64,000 nt of DNA from Synergistaceae bacterium. Its GTDB lineage: Bacteria; Synergistota; Synergistia; Synergistales; Synergistaceae. The position numbers were made by a program, and so were the translations under genes. Positions 1-8,831 of the stretch are shown piece after piece; position 1 is the stretch's first letter, and every line of letters starts with the position of its first letter. The DNA lies in NCBI GenBank assembly GCA_012728235.1, contig JAAYFL010000028.1:1-64000 (forward strand), written 5' to 3'. Under the pieces are notes generated by a model. It searched no databases, was not told the origin of the DNA, and saw only the letters and a list, made by a program, of their open reading frames with translations.

Positions 1-731
1 GAGAAAGAAAGGATCCACAAAGAAAAGATTATATAGGCATGTCAAAAGCAGCAATAGATTCTACTCTCTGTATTAACTGCGGAGAGTGTCTAAAGCACTG
101 CAGATTTGATGCAATTTCAGTGAAAAATGAAACACATGTAGTTAACCCTTTTGCCTGTGAAGGTTGTGCCGTTTGTCAATTAGTATGTCCAGTGAATGCC
201 ATCTCTTTTTATCCCAATGTTGCAGGAAGTCTTAACCTCTACAAAGATAAAGAAAAGGTTTTTTCGACGGCCCAATTAAAAATGGGAAATGGAACAACAG
301 GGTTGCTTGTCTCAGAAGTTAAAAAACAACTAAATAATGAAGCACAGGACACTGACTTTGCAATAATAGATGGCTCTCCCGGAATAGGATGCCCTGTTAT
401 TGCATCTATAAGCGGTGTGGAGATGGTGCTGGTTGTTGCAGAACCTTCCATATCAGGAATAAGCGACATGGTGCGGGTAATAGAGGTCTCTCAGTCTTTC
501 GGAGTAAAAATTGCTGTATGTATTAATAAATACGACGCAAATAAAGAAAAAACAAGAGAAATCATAGATTACTGTGACAGGAACAAAATCCCTTTCGTCG
601 GCAATATTCCTTATGATTCTTTGGCAACAAGGGCATTAAACTCAGGGTTGAGCATAGTGGAAATGGCATGTTCATCAGGAACTGCAGTGAGAAATGTTTA
701 CAGACGAACCATGCAAATATTTTCGTCTTAG
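1..731 (+). CDS. MinD-superfamily P-loop ATPase with inserted 2[4Fe-4S] ferredoxin domain (5' end outside window)
   Basis: The reading frame stays open to the left edge (first full codon at 3), so the ATG at 39 is internal and the N-terminal Walker A part lies outside the window. Two ferredoxin clusters are visible, CINCGECLKHC and CEGCAVCQLVC, followed by the MinD-like half with DFAIIDGSPGIGCP (Walker B/switch region) and NKYD. This is the COG1149 family of soluble ATPases with a ferredoxin insert, usually found near NifX/NifB-like proteins and thought to act in Fe-S or Mo/Fe cofactor handling. The next gene is such a NifX-type protein 57 nt downstream, which fits one operon. The actual substrate is unknown. 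Confidence 0.88.
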   Translation, partial: ERKDPQRKDYIGMSKAAIDSTLCINCGECLKHCRFDAISVKNETHVVNPFACEGCAVCQLVCPVNAISFYPNVAGSLNLYKDKEKVFSTAQLKMGNGTTGLLVSEVKKQLNNEAQDTDFAIIDGSPGIGCPVIASISGVEMVLVVAEPSISGISDMVRVIEVSQSFGVKIAVCINKYDANKEKTREIIDYCDRNKIPFVGNIPYDSLATRALNSGLSIVEMACSSGTAVRNVYRRTMQIFSS

Positions 732-788
732 CTTTTAACAAAAAAATGAACCGCAGAATATTTCAATTATAAATAGGGGGAAACAAAC

Positions 789-1139
789 GTGATGAAAATA
801 GCAGTAGCAACAAATAATAACGAAGTAGCTGAGCATTTCGGGCATTGTGAAACTTTTAAGCTTTTTGAATGTGAAAATGGAAAAGTACTATCAACAGAAA
901 ATAAACCTAATCCCGGACATAAGCCAGGATTTTTGCCAAACTTCTTAAACGAGTTGGGTGTAAACGTAATTATCTCAGGAGGGATGGGAAGCGGTGCTGT
1001 CGAAATATTCAGCGAGCATGAGATAGAGGTTGTTTTAGGATCCTCAGGAGATGCGGATGCGGCAGTAAACTCTTATTTGCTGGGAGAATTAAAATCTACA
1101 GGTACTATCTGCGATCATAGTCATGAAAATATAAAATAA
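789..1139 (+). CDS. NifX/NifB-type dinitrogenase iron-molybdenum cofactor domain protein
   Basis: A small single-domain protein of about 116 residues. It opens MMKIAVATNNNEVAEHFGHC, the typical N-terminus of the dinitrogenase Fe-Mo cofactor biosynthesis family (COG1433), and has the internal GGMGSGAVEIF element and a His-rich end (CDHSHEN). Such proteins bind Fe-S or Fe-Mo precursors in NifX/NafY. In non-diazotrophs they accompany MinD-ferredoxin ATPases and their role is unsettled. GTG 789 and ATG 792 are both usable starts after the AGGGGG at 775-780. No nif genes are visible, so nitrogen fixation should not be inferred. Confidence 0.85.
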   Translation: MMKIAVATNNNEVAEHFGHCETFKLFECENGKVLSTENKPNPGHKPGFLPNFLNELGVNVIISGGMGSGAVEIFSEHEIEVVLGSSGDADAAVNSYLLGELKSTGTICDHSHENIK

Positions 1140-1152
1140 GTATGTTAGTAAC

Positions 1153-1196
1153 AAAGAGCTCTTAGAAAAAATATCTCCAAGAGCTCTTTTACTTTT
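1153..1196 (+). terminator. Rho-independent terminator after the NifX-type gene
   Basis: Perfect 11-bp inverted repeat, 1153-1163 pairing with 1179-1189, separated by a 15-nt loop and followed by a T-rich stretch. It closes the MinD/NifX unit. Confidence 0.85.
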
Positions 1197-1258
1197 AGTT
1201 TAACAAGTCTTCAATAAATCTATTATATGTTTTTTTGCAATAAAAAAAGTAATATTTA

Positions 1259-1287
1259 TTGTCAAAATAATAACTGGCAGATATAAT
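1259..1287 (+). promoter_or_regulatory. Sigma-70 type promoter of tRNA-Gly
   Basis: TTGTCA at 1259-1264 and TATAAT at 1282-1287 with a 17-nt spacer. The predicted start, near 1294, is about 15 nt before the tRNA 5' end. Confidence 0.75.
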
Positions 1288-1308
1288 ACCCTACATGCAC
1301 TCATTATT

Positions 1309-1383
1309 GCGGACATAGCTCAGTGGTAGAGCATCAGCTTCCCAAGCTGAGGGTCGCGGGTTCGAATCCCGTTGTCCGCTCCA
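1309..1383 (+). tRNA. tRNA-Gly (anticodon CCC)
   Basis: Complete cloverleaf. The acceptor stem GCGGACA (1309-1315) pairs with TGTCCGC (1373-1379). The D arm is GCTC/GAGC, the anticodon loop TTCCCAA gives anticodon CCC, the T loop is TTCGAAT, the discriminator is T, and CCA is encoded at 1381-1383. It reads GGG glycine codons. Confidence 0.95.
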
Positions 1384-1522
1384 TATCATTCAATCTTTCT
1401 CCATATTTTCAAACAACACAATTAAGAATCTATATAAAAACTTTCTTTTTGTTAAATTAATCCTCTTTGTTTAATATATGTTTTATAATGTATTTATTAT
1501 GCTTACTTATAAAGATAGAGCT

Positions 1523-2209
1523 ATGAAGCTCATAAACAGAGGATTGAAAAATTGTGTGGTTTCTTACAGCTGTGGCAAGGACAGTGCTCTAGCCCTACAT
1601 AGAGCCATAATATGTGGTTTCATGCCCAAATCTCTCATAACAACATATAACGAGGAGAAAGATAGTTCATGGTTTCACTCTATACCTGAACCTTTGCTGA
1701 AGCAGGTAGGAGAATCTTTGGGTATTGAAATGACGCTAATTAAGACGAAGGGGGACGAATACACTTCAAATTTTGAGCTTGTTCTTGAAAAGTTTAAAAA
1801 TGAGGGTGTGGACGTTTGTATTTTCGGTGATATAGATATAGAAGAGCATATTGATTGGTGCAGTGAAAGATGTAAGAACGTCGGAATAGAGCCCTTTTTC
1901 CCGTTGCTAAACGAACCGAGAATTTCGTTGGTGTATGAGTTTATCAATAGTGGTTTTATAACACATATTACGACTATCGATACTAGTAGAATGGATGGGA
2001 AACTATTAGGTAAAGCCTTAACGATAAATCTCGTGGAGAAGCTTATAGTTCATGGAATAGACCCTTGTGGAGAGAGCGGAGAATTTCATACTTTTACATC
2101 GGACGGGCCTATATTTAAAAAACCTGTATTATTCAGATTCGGAAATATGATATATAGAGAAAACCATGTTTCTGTGCTACTTTATTCCCCTCTTGCAAGT
2201 TCTAAGTGA
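1523..2209 (+). CDS. DUF71 / Dph6-like ATP pyrophosphatase (PP-loop) protein
   Basis: An adenine-nucleotide alpha hydrolase of the DUF71/COG2102 family. It carries the PP-loop SYSCGKDSALA near the N-terminus and the C-terminal DPCGESGEFHTF signature. Eukaryotic and archaeal relatives are diphthine-ammonia ligase. Bacteria make no diphthamide, so the bacterial substrate is unknown; an ATP-dependent amidation or thiolation is the reasonable guess. The start is uncertain. ATGs at 1478 and 1499 are in frame, but a TATAAT lies at 1484-1489, and ATG 1523 gives the family's usual short lead-in before the PP-loop. No strong SD supports any of them. It stands alone between the tRNA and tig. Confidence 0.85.
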   Translation: MKLINRGLKNCVVSYSCGKDSALALHRAIICGFMPKSLITTYNEEKDSSWFHSIPEPLLKQVGESLGIEMTLIKTKGDEYTSNFELVLEKFKNEGVDVCIFGDIDIEEHIDWCSERCKNVGIEPFFPLLNEPRISLVYEFINSGFITHITTIDTSRMDGKLLGKALTINLVEKLIVHGIDPCGESGEFHTFTSDGPIFKKPVLFRFGNMIYRENHVSVLLYSPLASSK

Positions 2210-2263
2210 TTAATAAAAGAAATATCGAATACTTAATTTCTCTTTATTGTTGGTTATTTCGTT

Positions 2264-2288
2264 TTTACAACGTTAAGATACGTATAAT
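2264..2288 (+). promoter_or_regulatory. Possible promoter upstream of tig
   Basis: A perfect TATAAT at 2283-2288 lies in the 161-nt gap before tig. The best upstream hexamer is TTTACA at 2264-2269, only 13 nt away, so the -35 is weak. Confidence 0.35.
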
Positions 2289-2370
2289 GCCATGTTCAAA
2301 GATGTTTTATGTGGTAAAATATTGCGGTTGTTGTCATTAAGCAGTTAATATCCGAAAGGGGAAGTTGTCA

Positions 2371-3756
2371 TTGCGTACAGAAATAGTTTCACAGGAAAAA
2401 AATAAAGTGGTAGTTAAAGCTAATTTTACGGCTGAAGATGTAACAAAAGCCATTCAAAAAACATATAACAAACTTTCGAAGAAAACAAACTTAAAGGGTT
2501 TTCGTAAAGGGAAGGTACCTTTTAAAACAATCAATCTTTATTTTGGGAAAAAGGTTGTGTTAGAGGAAGCTTTGGAAGAAATTTTATCTACTTCATTGGA
2601 TGAAATTGTAAACGAATATGGGTTTAAGCTTATAGCAGAACCCGATCTAAAACCGGAGCCGATTGAAGAAGATAAGCCTTATGAATTTACCGTAATCTTT
2701 GAAGTTTCACCGGAGGTAATTTTGCCGGATCTTGAAACCATAGAAGCAGAAAAAACAGTTTACATCCCAACTGAGAAAATGGTAGAAGAGAACGTGACAA
2801 GACTTCTTGAAGCTCACAGCGAACTTGAACCTTCATATGAAGAGCGTGAAATCAATAAAGATGACCATCTTTCCGTAAAATTTACGACAAGCATTCTTGA
2901 TGCAGAAAAAACGATAAAAGAATTGGAAAAGGATAAGAAAATCGAAATTCACTTGGGAGAGGCAAATATGCGTCCTGAAGTGGTGAAGGGCCTAATAGGC
3001 AAGAAACCCGGAGAAACTGTAAAAATAGAATTCCCTGTTGAAAAGGATAACGAGCACAAAGAACTCGCTGGAAAAACTATGGTGTATAACATCGAAGTAT
3101 TGGGAATAATGAATAAAGTAACTCCTGAGCTAAATGATGAGACAGTAACCAAAATAACCAGAGGGCAAAATAAAACTGTTTCTGAGTTTAAGGACGAAAT
3201 TATGAAGCAGCTAAAGATATCGGCCGCACAGAAGAGTGAAGATACGCTAAAAGATTCGGCTTTAACACAAATAATAGAAAAAACAGAGGTTGAATTACCT
3301 GAGTCATTAATAGAGCGACAGAAAGCAGCAATGAAGACAGATCAAGAAGAGCGCTTGAAAAGAGAATCCGGTATGTCGATGGAGGAATTTTACGAAAAAA
3401 GTGGAATTACCAAAGAAAAATATGAAGAAGAATTGAGCCATGCAGCAGTTCAAGGTGTTAAGAGATCTCTTGTGTTGGAAGCTATAGCAGAAGACAACGA
3501 CATTAATTGGACAGGAGAAGAAATCGAGGCTGAACTCAGAAGCATAGCTTTAAATTCCCGTATTGATTATAAAAAATTACAGGAATACGCTTATTCCAAT
3601 AATGACTATATTTATGAAATAGCAACAAGAATTAAAAATCGTAAGACAGTTGACTTCATTATGACAAAAGTAAAAGTCAGAGAAATTGAGGAAACTAAAT
3701 CAAAAAACGCTGATAAAAAAGAAGAGAAAGCAAGTAAAAATAAAAAAGAGGAATAA
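2371..3756 (+). CDS. tig: Trigger factor, ribosome-bound chaperone and prolyl isomerase
   Basis: Binds the ribosome exit site and shields nascent chains. The ribosome-binding signature GFRKGKVPF is at about residues 43-51. It is followed by the FKBP-like central region, with GEANMRPEVVKGLIGKKPGE, and a long helical C-terminal chaperone domain. The 461-residue length is slightly above the E. coli protein because of a Lys/Glu-rich tail. TTG 2371 is preferred over TTG 2365: the SD AAAGGGG (2355-2361) is 9 nt from 2371 but only 3 nt from 2365. It opens the tig-clpP-clpX-lon quality-control block, a widely conserved order. Confidence 0.95.
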   Translation: MRTEIVSQEKNKVVVKANFTAEDVTKAIQKTYNKLSKKTNLKGFRKGKVPFKTINLYFGKKVVLEEALEEILSTSLDEIVNEYGFKLIAEPDLKPEPIEEDKPYEFTVIFEVSPEVILPDLETIEAEKTVYIPTEKMVEENVTRLLEAHSELEPSYEEREINKDDHLSVKFTTSILDAEKTIKELEKDKKIEIHLGEANMRPEVVKGLIGKKPGETVKIEFPVEKDNEHKELAGKTMVYNIEVLGIMNKVTPELNDETVTKITRGQNKTVSEFKDEIMKQLKISAAQKSEDTLKDSALTQIIEKTEVELPESLIERQKAAMKTDQEERLKRESGMSMEEFYEKSGITKEKYEEELSHAAVQGVKRSLVLEAIAEDNDINWTGEEIEAELRSIALNSRIDYKKLQEYAYSNNDYIYEIATRIKNRKTVDFIMTKVKVREIEETKSKNADKKEEKASKNKKEE

Positions 3757-3799
3757 GACTTTCACTTATTTTAATAAAAAATAAAGAAGAGGTGTTTAC

Positions 3800-4384
3800 A
3801 TGTCATATCTCATTCCTATGGTGGTAGAAGATACAGGTAGAGGCGAGCGCTCATACGATATTTATAGTAGGCTGTTAAAAGACAGAATAATATTTTTAGG
3901 TACAGCTATAGATGATACTGTTGCAAATTTAATAGTGGCACAAATGCTATTTTTGGAGAGTGAAGATCCTGAAAAGGATGTTTTTCTTTATATCAATAGC
4001 CCTGGTGGGGTTGTAACTGCAGGGCTAGCCATTTATGACACAATGCAGTACATAAAACCGCAGGTATCAACAATTTGTACCGGACAGGCAGCTAGCATGG
4101 CTGCAGTCCTTCTTGCAGCTGGAGCAAATGGCAAAAGAATAGCGCTTCCCAACTCACGTGTGATGATTCATCAGCCACTAGGGGGCGCACAGGGACAGGC
4201 TTCAGATATACAGATTCAAGCAAACGAGATTCTCAAAATAAAAAACAAATTAAATGAAATACTGGCTTCTCATACTGCTAAATCCATGAAACAGATACAA
4301 GTCGATACGGATAGAGACTTCTTTATGTCTGCAGAGGAAGCAGTAGAATATGGGATAGTAGATAAGGTTATAGAAAAAAGATAA
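3800..4384 (+). CDS. clpP: ATP-dependent Clp protease proteolytic subunit
   Basis: Barrel-forming serine peptidase that partners with ClpX. At 194 residues it has the normal ClpP length. The catalytic triad is visible: Ser99 in GQAASMAAV, His124 in MIHQPLGG, and Asp173 in TDRDFFMSA. The signature YINSPGG is present. The SD AGAGGTG lies at 3788-3794. It sits 43 nt after tig and 70 nt before clpX. Confidence 0.97.
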   Translation: MSYLIPMVVEDTGRGERSYDIYSRLLKDRIIFLGTAIDDTVANLIVAQMLFLESEDPEKDVFLYINSPGGVVTAGLAIYDTMQYIKPQVSTICTGQAASMAAVLLAAGANGKRIALPNSRVMIHQPLGGAQGQASDIQIQANEILKIKNKLNEILASHTAKSMKQIQVDTDRDFFMSAEEAVEYGIVDKVIEKR

Positions 4385-4454
4385 GTAATCGCAACTAATA
4401 CATGCTTCAGTGAATGTATAACAATAGTATTTTAACAACAGAGGTGCATCAAAA

Positions 4455-5777
4455 ATGTCTAATTCAGAAATTAATAAACCGGAGCGTAATTTGAGAAAAA
4501 AATTTCGTTGCTCTTTTTGTGGGAAAAGTCAGGACGAAGTTGCTAAACTAGTGGCCGGACCTTCTGGTACATATATTTGTTCTGACTGCATTCAACTATG
4601 CAACATAATAATGCGGGATGAAAATGCCACTCCGGACTTTACAGTTCAGCATAAAAATAATGATCAGCCAGACTATACCTCTTTGCCATCAATGAAAGAA
4701 CTGCCCAATCCTAAAGCTATTAAGTCTTTCTTAGATCAGTATGTTATAGGGCAGGAGCATGCTAAAAAAGTTTTGTCTGTTGCTGTTTATAATCATTATC
4801 AGAGGATCATGAATCCCATCTCTGATGAAGATGAAGTAGAGCTGCCTAAGAGCAATGTTTTGTTGGTAGGACCTACGGGATGCGGTAAAACCCTTCTTGC
4901 ACAGACACTTGCAAAGAGATTGAATGTGCCGTTTGCCATGGCGGATGCAACTACTCTTACAGAAGCCGGTTATGTTGGTGACGACGTAGAGAACATATTA
5001 TTACGCTTATTACAAGCAGCAGATTACGATATTATTTCTGCACAAAGAGGCATTATTTATATTGATGAAATAGATAAAATAGCCAGAAAGTCTGAGTCAG
5101 TTTCAATAACAAGAGATGTCTCAGGCGAGGGAGTTCAGCAAGCATTGCTTAAAATTATTGAAGGCACTATTGCTAATATCCCTCTAAAAGGCGGCCGCAA
5201 GCATCCTAATCAAGAGATGGTTCCGGTTGATACCAGTAATATTCTTTTTATATGCGGCGGAGCTTTTGACGGACTAGAAAAAATAATCGCAAAAAGAACA
5301 GACGAAAAGTCTATGGGTTTCGGAGCCACCCTTTCTAATAAGAAAGATAAGGGGAGTAGTTATGACCTATTGAAAATGGTCGAACCAGACGATTTGAGAT
5401 CATACGGCTTTATTCCTGAATTTATAGGAAGATTGCCTGTGCTTGTTGCGTTGGAGCCTCTTTCAGAGGAGGCTCTTGTTAAGATTTTGTTGGAACCTCG
5501 CAATGCACCGTTAAAACAGTACAAAAAGCTTTTTTCGTTAGAGGATATTTACTTAGAATTCACTGAAGATGCAGTAAAAACTATCGCAAAGAAGGCGGCT
5601 AAGCTTAATACAGGTGCACGAGCATTGAGGACAATTCTTGAATCGTTAATGCTCGATATTCAATATGAACTTTCCGGAGACTCTTCCGATATATCAAAGC
5701 TTACAATCTCTAAAGAAGTTATAGAGGGGAAAGTAAAACCTATAAGGACCGAAAAAGAAGAAAGAAAGGCTCTTTAA
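4455..5777 (+). CDS. clpX: Clp protease ATPase subunit ClpX
   Basis: AAA+ unfoldase that feeds substrates to ClpP. The N-terminal C4 zinc-binding domain uses Cys19, Cys22, Cys42 and Cys45. Walker A is GPTGCGKT (139-146) and Walker B is IIYIDEIDK. The [11 protein letters not shown] element, with the sensor and arginine-finger region, is present. The 440-residue length is normal. The stop codon overlaps the lon start by one base (TAATG), so clpX and lon are probably translationally coupled. Confidence 0.97.
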   Translation: MSNSEINKPERNLRKKFRCSFCGKSQDEVAKLVAGPSGTYICSDCIQLCNIIMRDENATPDFTVQHKNNDQPDYTSLPSMKELPNPKAIKSFLDQYVIGQEHAKKVLSVAVYNHYQRIMNPISDEDEVELPKSNVLLVGPTGCGKTLLAQTLAKRLNVPFAMADATTLTEAGYVGDDVENILLRLLQAADYDIISAQRGIIYIDEIDKIARKSESVSITRDVSGEGVQQALLKIIEGTIANIPLKGGRKHPNQEMVPVDTSNILFICGGAFDGLEKIIAKRTDEKSMGFGATLSNKKDKGSSYDLLKMVEPDDLRSYGFIPEFIGRLPVLVALEPLSEEALVKILLEPRNAPLKQYKKLFSLEDIYLEFTEDAVKTIAKKAAKLNTGARALRTILESLMLDIQYELSGDSSDISKLTISKEVIEGKVKPIRTEKEERKAL

Positions 5778-8104
5778 TGCAAATTATTCCAATTCTTCCC
5801 GTTCATGAGATAATCTTTTTCCCCGGTGTTATAGCACCCCTTTTTATAACGAGGCCTTCTTCGATTGCGTCACTAATGAGTGCAAGCGAGACGGATGGAT
5901 ACGTTTTCCTTTCGATTAGAAAAAATCATAAAAACACTATTTTAAAACCTGAGGATATGAGTACATTTGGAACAATTTGTAGAGTATTACAGACTGTTAA
6001 TTTGCCTGAAGGTGTAGTTAAAGTTGTTCTTGAGGGTGTATCTAGAGCTAAAGTAAGGAAATTTTTGCCTGCTGAAATTTTAAAAGATGTGGAAGTTGAA
6101 CGAGTTGAATCTGTAAGCGCACCGGACAAAGTACAAGCAGAGGTATTAAGAAGAACGGTGTATTCTGAATTTGAGACGTATGTAAGGTTAAATCCTAAAT
6201 TGTCGGAAGAAATGCTGAGATCTGTTGAGGAAATAAAAGATCCTGATGTGTTTTCAGACTTTGTTGCTTCGCATAGCGCTCTTAAGCTTACACAAAAACA
6301 GATAATACTCGAAGAGATTGACGTTATAGAGCGAATGGAAAAGCTTCTCAAAATATTAATGTATGAAAATGAGTTGCTGGCATTGGAGCATAGTATACAC
6401 GAGAAAGTCCGCAAAGAATTAGATAAAGGACAACGTCAATACTATTTGCGTGAGCAATTAAAGGTTATTCAAGAAGAACTGGGAGATTTTGATCCGGCAA
6501 ATGAGACAACTGAATTAAGAAAGAAAGCAGAAGAATTAAATTTACCCGAAGAAGTTAAGTCAAAATTGGAACACGAGATAAATAGATTTGCAAGAATGGC
6601 ACCTATCTCACCAGAGGCGACTGTAGCTAGGTCTTATATTGACTGGTTGCTTGCGATGCCTTGGAATATTTCCTCTGAAGAGCATCTTGACCTTTCGAAA
6701 GCAGAAAAAATTATAGAAGAAGATCATTTTGGTCTAGAAAAACCCAAAGAGAGAATTCTTGAATATTTGGCGGTTAAAAAACATGCAAAAGATAACATGC
6801 GAGCACAAGTGCTTTGTTTCGTAGGTCCTCCGGGTGTGGGAAAAACCTCATTAGGACGTTCCATAGCAAGGACTATGGGTAGAGAATTTGTTAGTATGTC
6901 TTTAGGAGGATTGCGTGATGAAGCTGAAATTCGTGGTCACCGACGGACATATGTAGGCGCTCTGCCTGGTAGAATAATACAGAAAATAAAACAGGCTGGC
7001 GTTAATAATCCAGTATTACTAATGGATGAAATTGACAAAGTAGGTTCTGATTTTAGAGGAGATCCGGCTTCAGCACTGCTTGAAATATTAGATCCCGAGC
7101 AGAATTCAAAATTCACAGATAATTTTCTTGAGGTTGCTTTTGATTTAAGCAAGGTGATGTTTATAACAACTGCTAACACGATTGAAACAATACCAAGACC
7201 ATTGTTAGATAGAATGGAAGTAATATCTCTGCCAGGTTATTTAGCGGAGGAAAAACTTGGCATAGCCAAGAAACATCTTCTACCAAGAATTTTGAAAGAA
7301 CATGGATTAACTAAAAATGAGCTGCATATACCGGATTCAATACTAAAAACAATAATTTCTTCTTATACTTTGGAGGCCGGGGTGCGTAATCTAGATCGAG
7401 AGCTTTCGAAAATAGCCCGAAAAATCACAAAGAATATAGTGCAAAACGTAAAAGAAACTAAAGAAAAGAAGTTTACTGTTTCAAGAAAAGATATGATTGA
7501 AATGTTGGGAGCACCTAAACTTCATAAAACAAGAATACCTAAAGGTTATTCTTTAGGGACAGCCCTGGGGCTTGCTTGGACCGAATCAGGCGGTTCTGTA
7601 CTGCTGATAGAATCAGTAACAATGAAAGGGAAGGGAAATATTACATATACTGGCAACTTAGGGAACATAATGAAAGAATCAGTGCAAACGGCTTTTGCAT
7701 ATCTTCGTTCTAATGCCGCCGCTTATAATCTAGCGAAATTTCAATGGAATGATATGGACATTCATATACATGTTCCAGAGGGAGCTATCCCAAAGGAAGG
7801 TCCTTCAGCTGGGGTAACTTTGGCCCTGTCTATATGCTCAACCCTAACAGGAAGATTGGTTGATACATCTTATGCCATGACTGGTGAAATGACACTGCAT
7901 GGAGATATTTTGCCAATTGGCGGAGTTAGAGAAAAACTCCTTTCTGCCAAAAGGCTAGGTGTGAAAAAGTTAATTTTGCCATTGGATAATAAAGAGGACG
8001 TCAAAGAGTTGGATGATTGGATGTTAAAAGATATAGAAGTTTTTTTTGTCTCTAAAATTGATGATGTTTTTGATTTGGCTTTAAGTAAGGATAAACATAA
8101 ATGA
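5777..8104 (+). CDS. lon: ATP-dependent endopeptidase La
   Basis: Homo-oligomeric AAA+ protease that degrades misfolded and regulatory proteins. The N-terminal LAN substrate domain covers about residues 1-190. Walker A is GPPGVGKT (350-357) and Walker B is LLMDEIDKV. The proteolytic Ser-Lys dyad is Ser677 (PKEGPSAGVT) and Lys720 (VREKLL). Its 775 residues are typical of LonA. It overlaps clpX by 1 nt and engB by 4 nt (ATGA). The lon-engB coupling also occurs in Firmicutes. Confidence 0.97.
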   Translation: MQIIPILPVHEIIFFPGVIAPLFITRPSSIASLMSASETDGYVFLSIRKNHKNTILKPEDMSTFGTICRVLQTVNLPEGVVKVVLEGVSRAKVRKFLPAEILKDVEVERVESVSAPDKVQAEVLRRTVYSEFETYVRLNPKLSEEMLRSVEEIKDPDVFSDFVASHSALKLTQKQIILEEIDVIERMEKLLKILMYENELLALEHSIHEKVRKELDKGQRQYYLREQLKVIQEELGDFDPANETTELRKKAEELNLPEEVKSKLEHEINRFARMAPISPEATVARSYIDWLLAMPWNISSEEHLDLSKAEKIIEEDHFGLEKPKERILEYLAVKKHAKDNMRAQVLCFVGPPGVGKTSLGRSIARTMGREFVSMSLGGLRDEAEIRGHRRTYVGALPGRIIQKIKQAGVNNPVLLMDEIDKVGSDFRGDPASALLEILDPEQNSKFTDNFLEVAFDLSKVMFITTANTIETIPRPLLDRMEVISLPGYLAEEKLGIAKKHLLPRILKEHGLTKNELHIPDSILKTIISSYTLEAGVRNLDRELSKIARKITKNIVQNVKETKEKKFTVSRKDMIEMLGAPKLHKTRIPKGYSLGTALGLAWTESGGSVLLIESVTMKGKGNITYTGNLGNIMKESVQTAFAYLRSNAAAYNLAKFQWNDMDIHIHVPEGAIPKEGPSAGVTLALSICSTLTGRLVDTSYAMTGEMTLHGDILPIGGVREKLLSAKRLGVKKLILPLDNKEDVKELDDWMLKDIEVFFVSKIDDVFDLALSKDKHK

Positions 8105-8781
8105 GCGGTTGGAATTCAGAGTTGTTTTGCACCGCTTTTAATAAACAACAACTTCCTCCGTCAGATAGCCCAGAAATTGTATTTGTTGGTCGCTCTAATG
8201 TGGGGAAGTCATCGCTTATCAATTTATTGTTGGGGAAGAAAATAGCGAAGGTGAGTTCAAAACCAGGCAAGACAAGAAGTATCAATTTTTATAAAATATC
8301 TACAAAAGAAGGAATTGCGTTTAACTTGGTAGATATCCCCGGATATGGATATGCCAAACGAGGATTTGAAGAAAGAAAATCCTGGTGGAAACTTATTGAT
8401 GACTATTTTAATGAAGATAGAAATATTTCATACGTTGTTCATCTGATAGATTTTCGTCACGGTCCACTTGTTAATGATTATGAACTAATAGATTGGCTTG
8501 ATAGCATGAATATGCCGCGATTAGTCGTTTTTACAAAAGGAGATAAAATTTCACAAGGTAGAAAAAAAGGATTTTATCAGGAACACATGAAGAAAGGTAT
8601 AGTTTCTGTTTTACCTCCATTTATAACGTCTAGTGTAAAAGACAAGGAGTCAGCCTTGTTAAGAGAGGGAATAGTTGATGTGTTAAAGGAAATGCAACTA
8701 CTAGACTTTAAAGAAGAAAGAGAAGCAGCTAAACGTAATTTAAGACAGCAAAAAACAGTCGAGAAAGATATTATAAATTAG
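8101..8781 (+). CDS. engB: Ribosome-biogenesis GTPase YsxC/EngB
   Basis: TRAFAC-class GTPase needed for late 50S subunit assembly. Motifs are G1 GRSNVGKSS (30-38), G3 DIPGYGYAKRG, G4 TKGDK and G5 TSSVKD. The core is followed by a charged C-terminal extension, making 226 residues against about 200 in most relatives. Translation begins inside the end of lon. Confidence 0.95.
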   Translation: MSGWNSELFCTAFNKQQLPPSDSPEIVFVGRSNVGKSSLINLLLGKKIAKVSSKPGKTRSINFYKISTKEGIAFNLVDIPGYGYAKRGFEERKSWWKLIDDYFNEDRNISYVVHLIDFRHGPLVNDYELIDWLDSMNMPRLVVFTKGDKISQGRKKGFYQEHMKKGIVSVLPPFITSSVKDKESALLREGIVDVLKEMQLLDFKEEREAAKRNLRQQKTVEKDIIN

Positions 8782-8831
8782 TCTGATTTTACAGATAATG
8801 TTACAAGCTATTCTAAGAGGAGGAGCAATTT

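Noticed and set aside
1-1139. Nitrogen-fixation locus
   Set aside because: Only generic MinD-ferredoxin and NifX-type proteins are present; no nifH, nifD, nifK, nifE or nifB is visible.
4398-4419. ATACAT/ATGTAT repeat between clpP and clpX as a terminator
   Set aside because: Only 6 A-T rich pairs and no T run; weak and likely chance.
5926-6414. 162-codon minus-strand frame
   Set aside because: Entirely antisense to lon, Ser/Thr-rich shadow composition, no SD.
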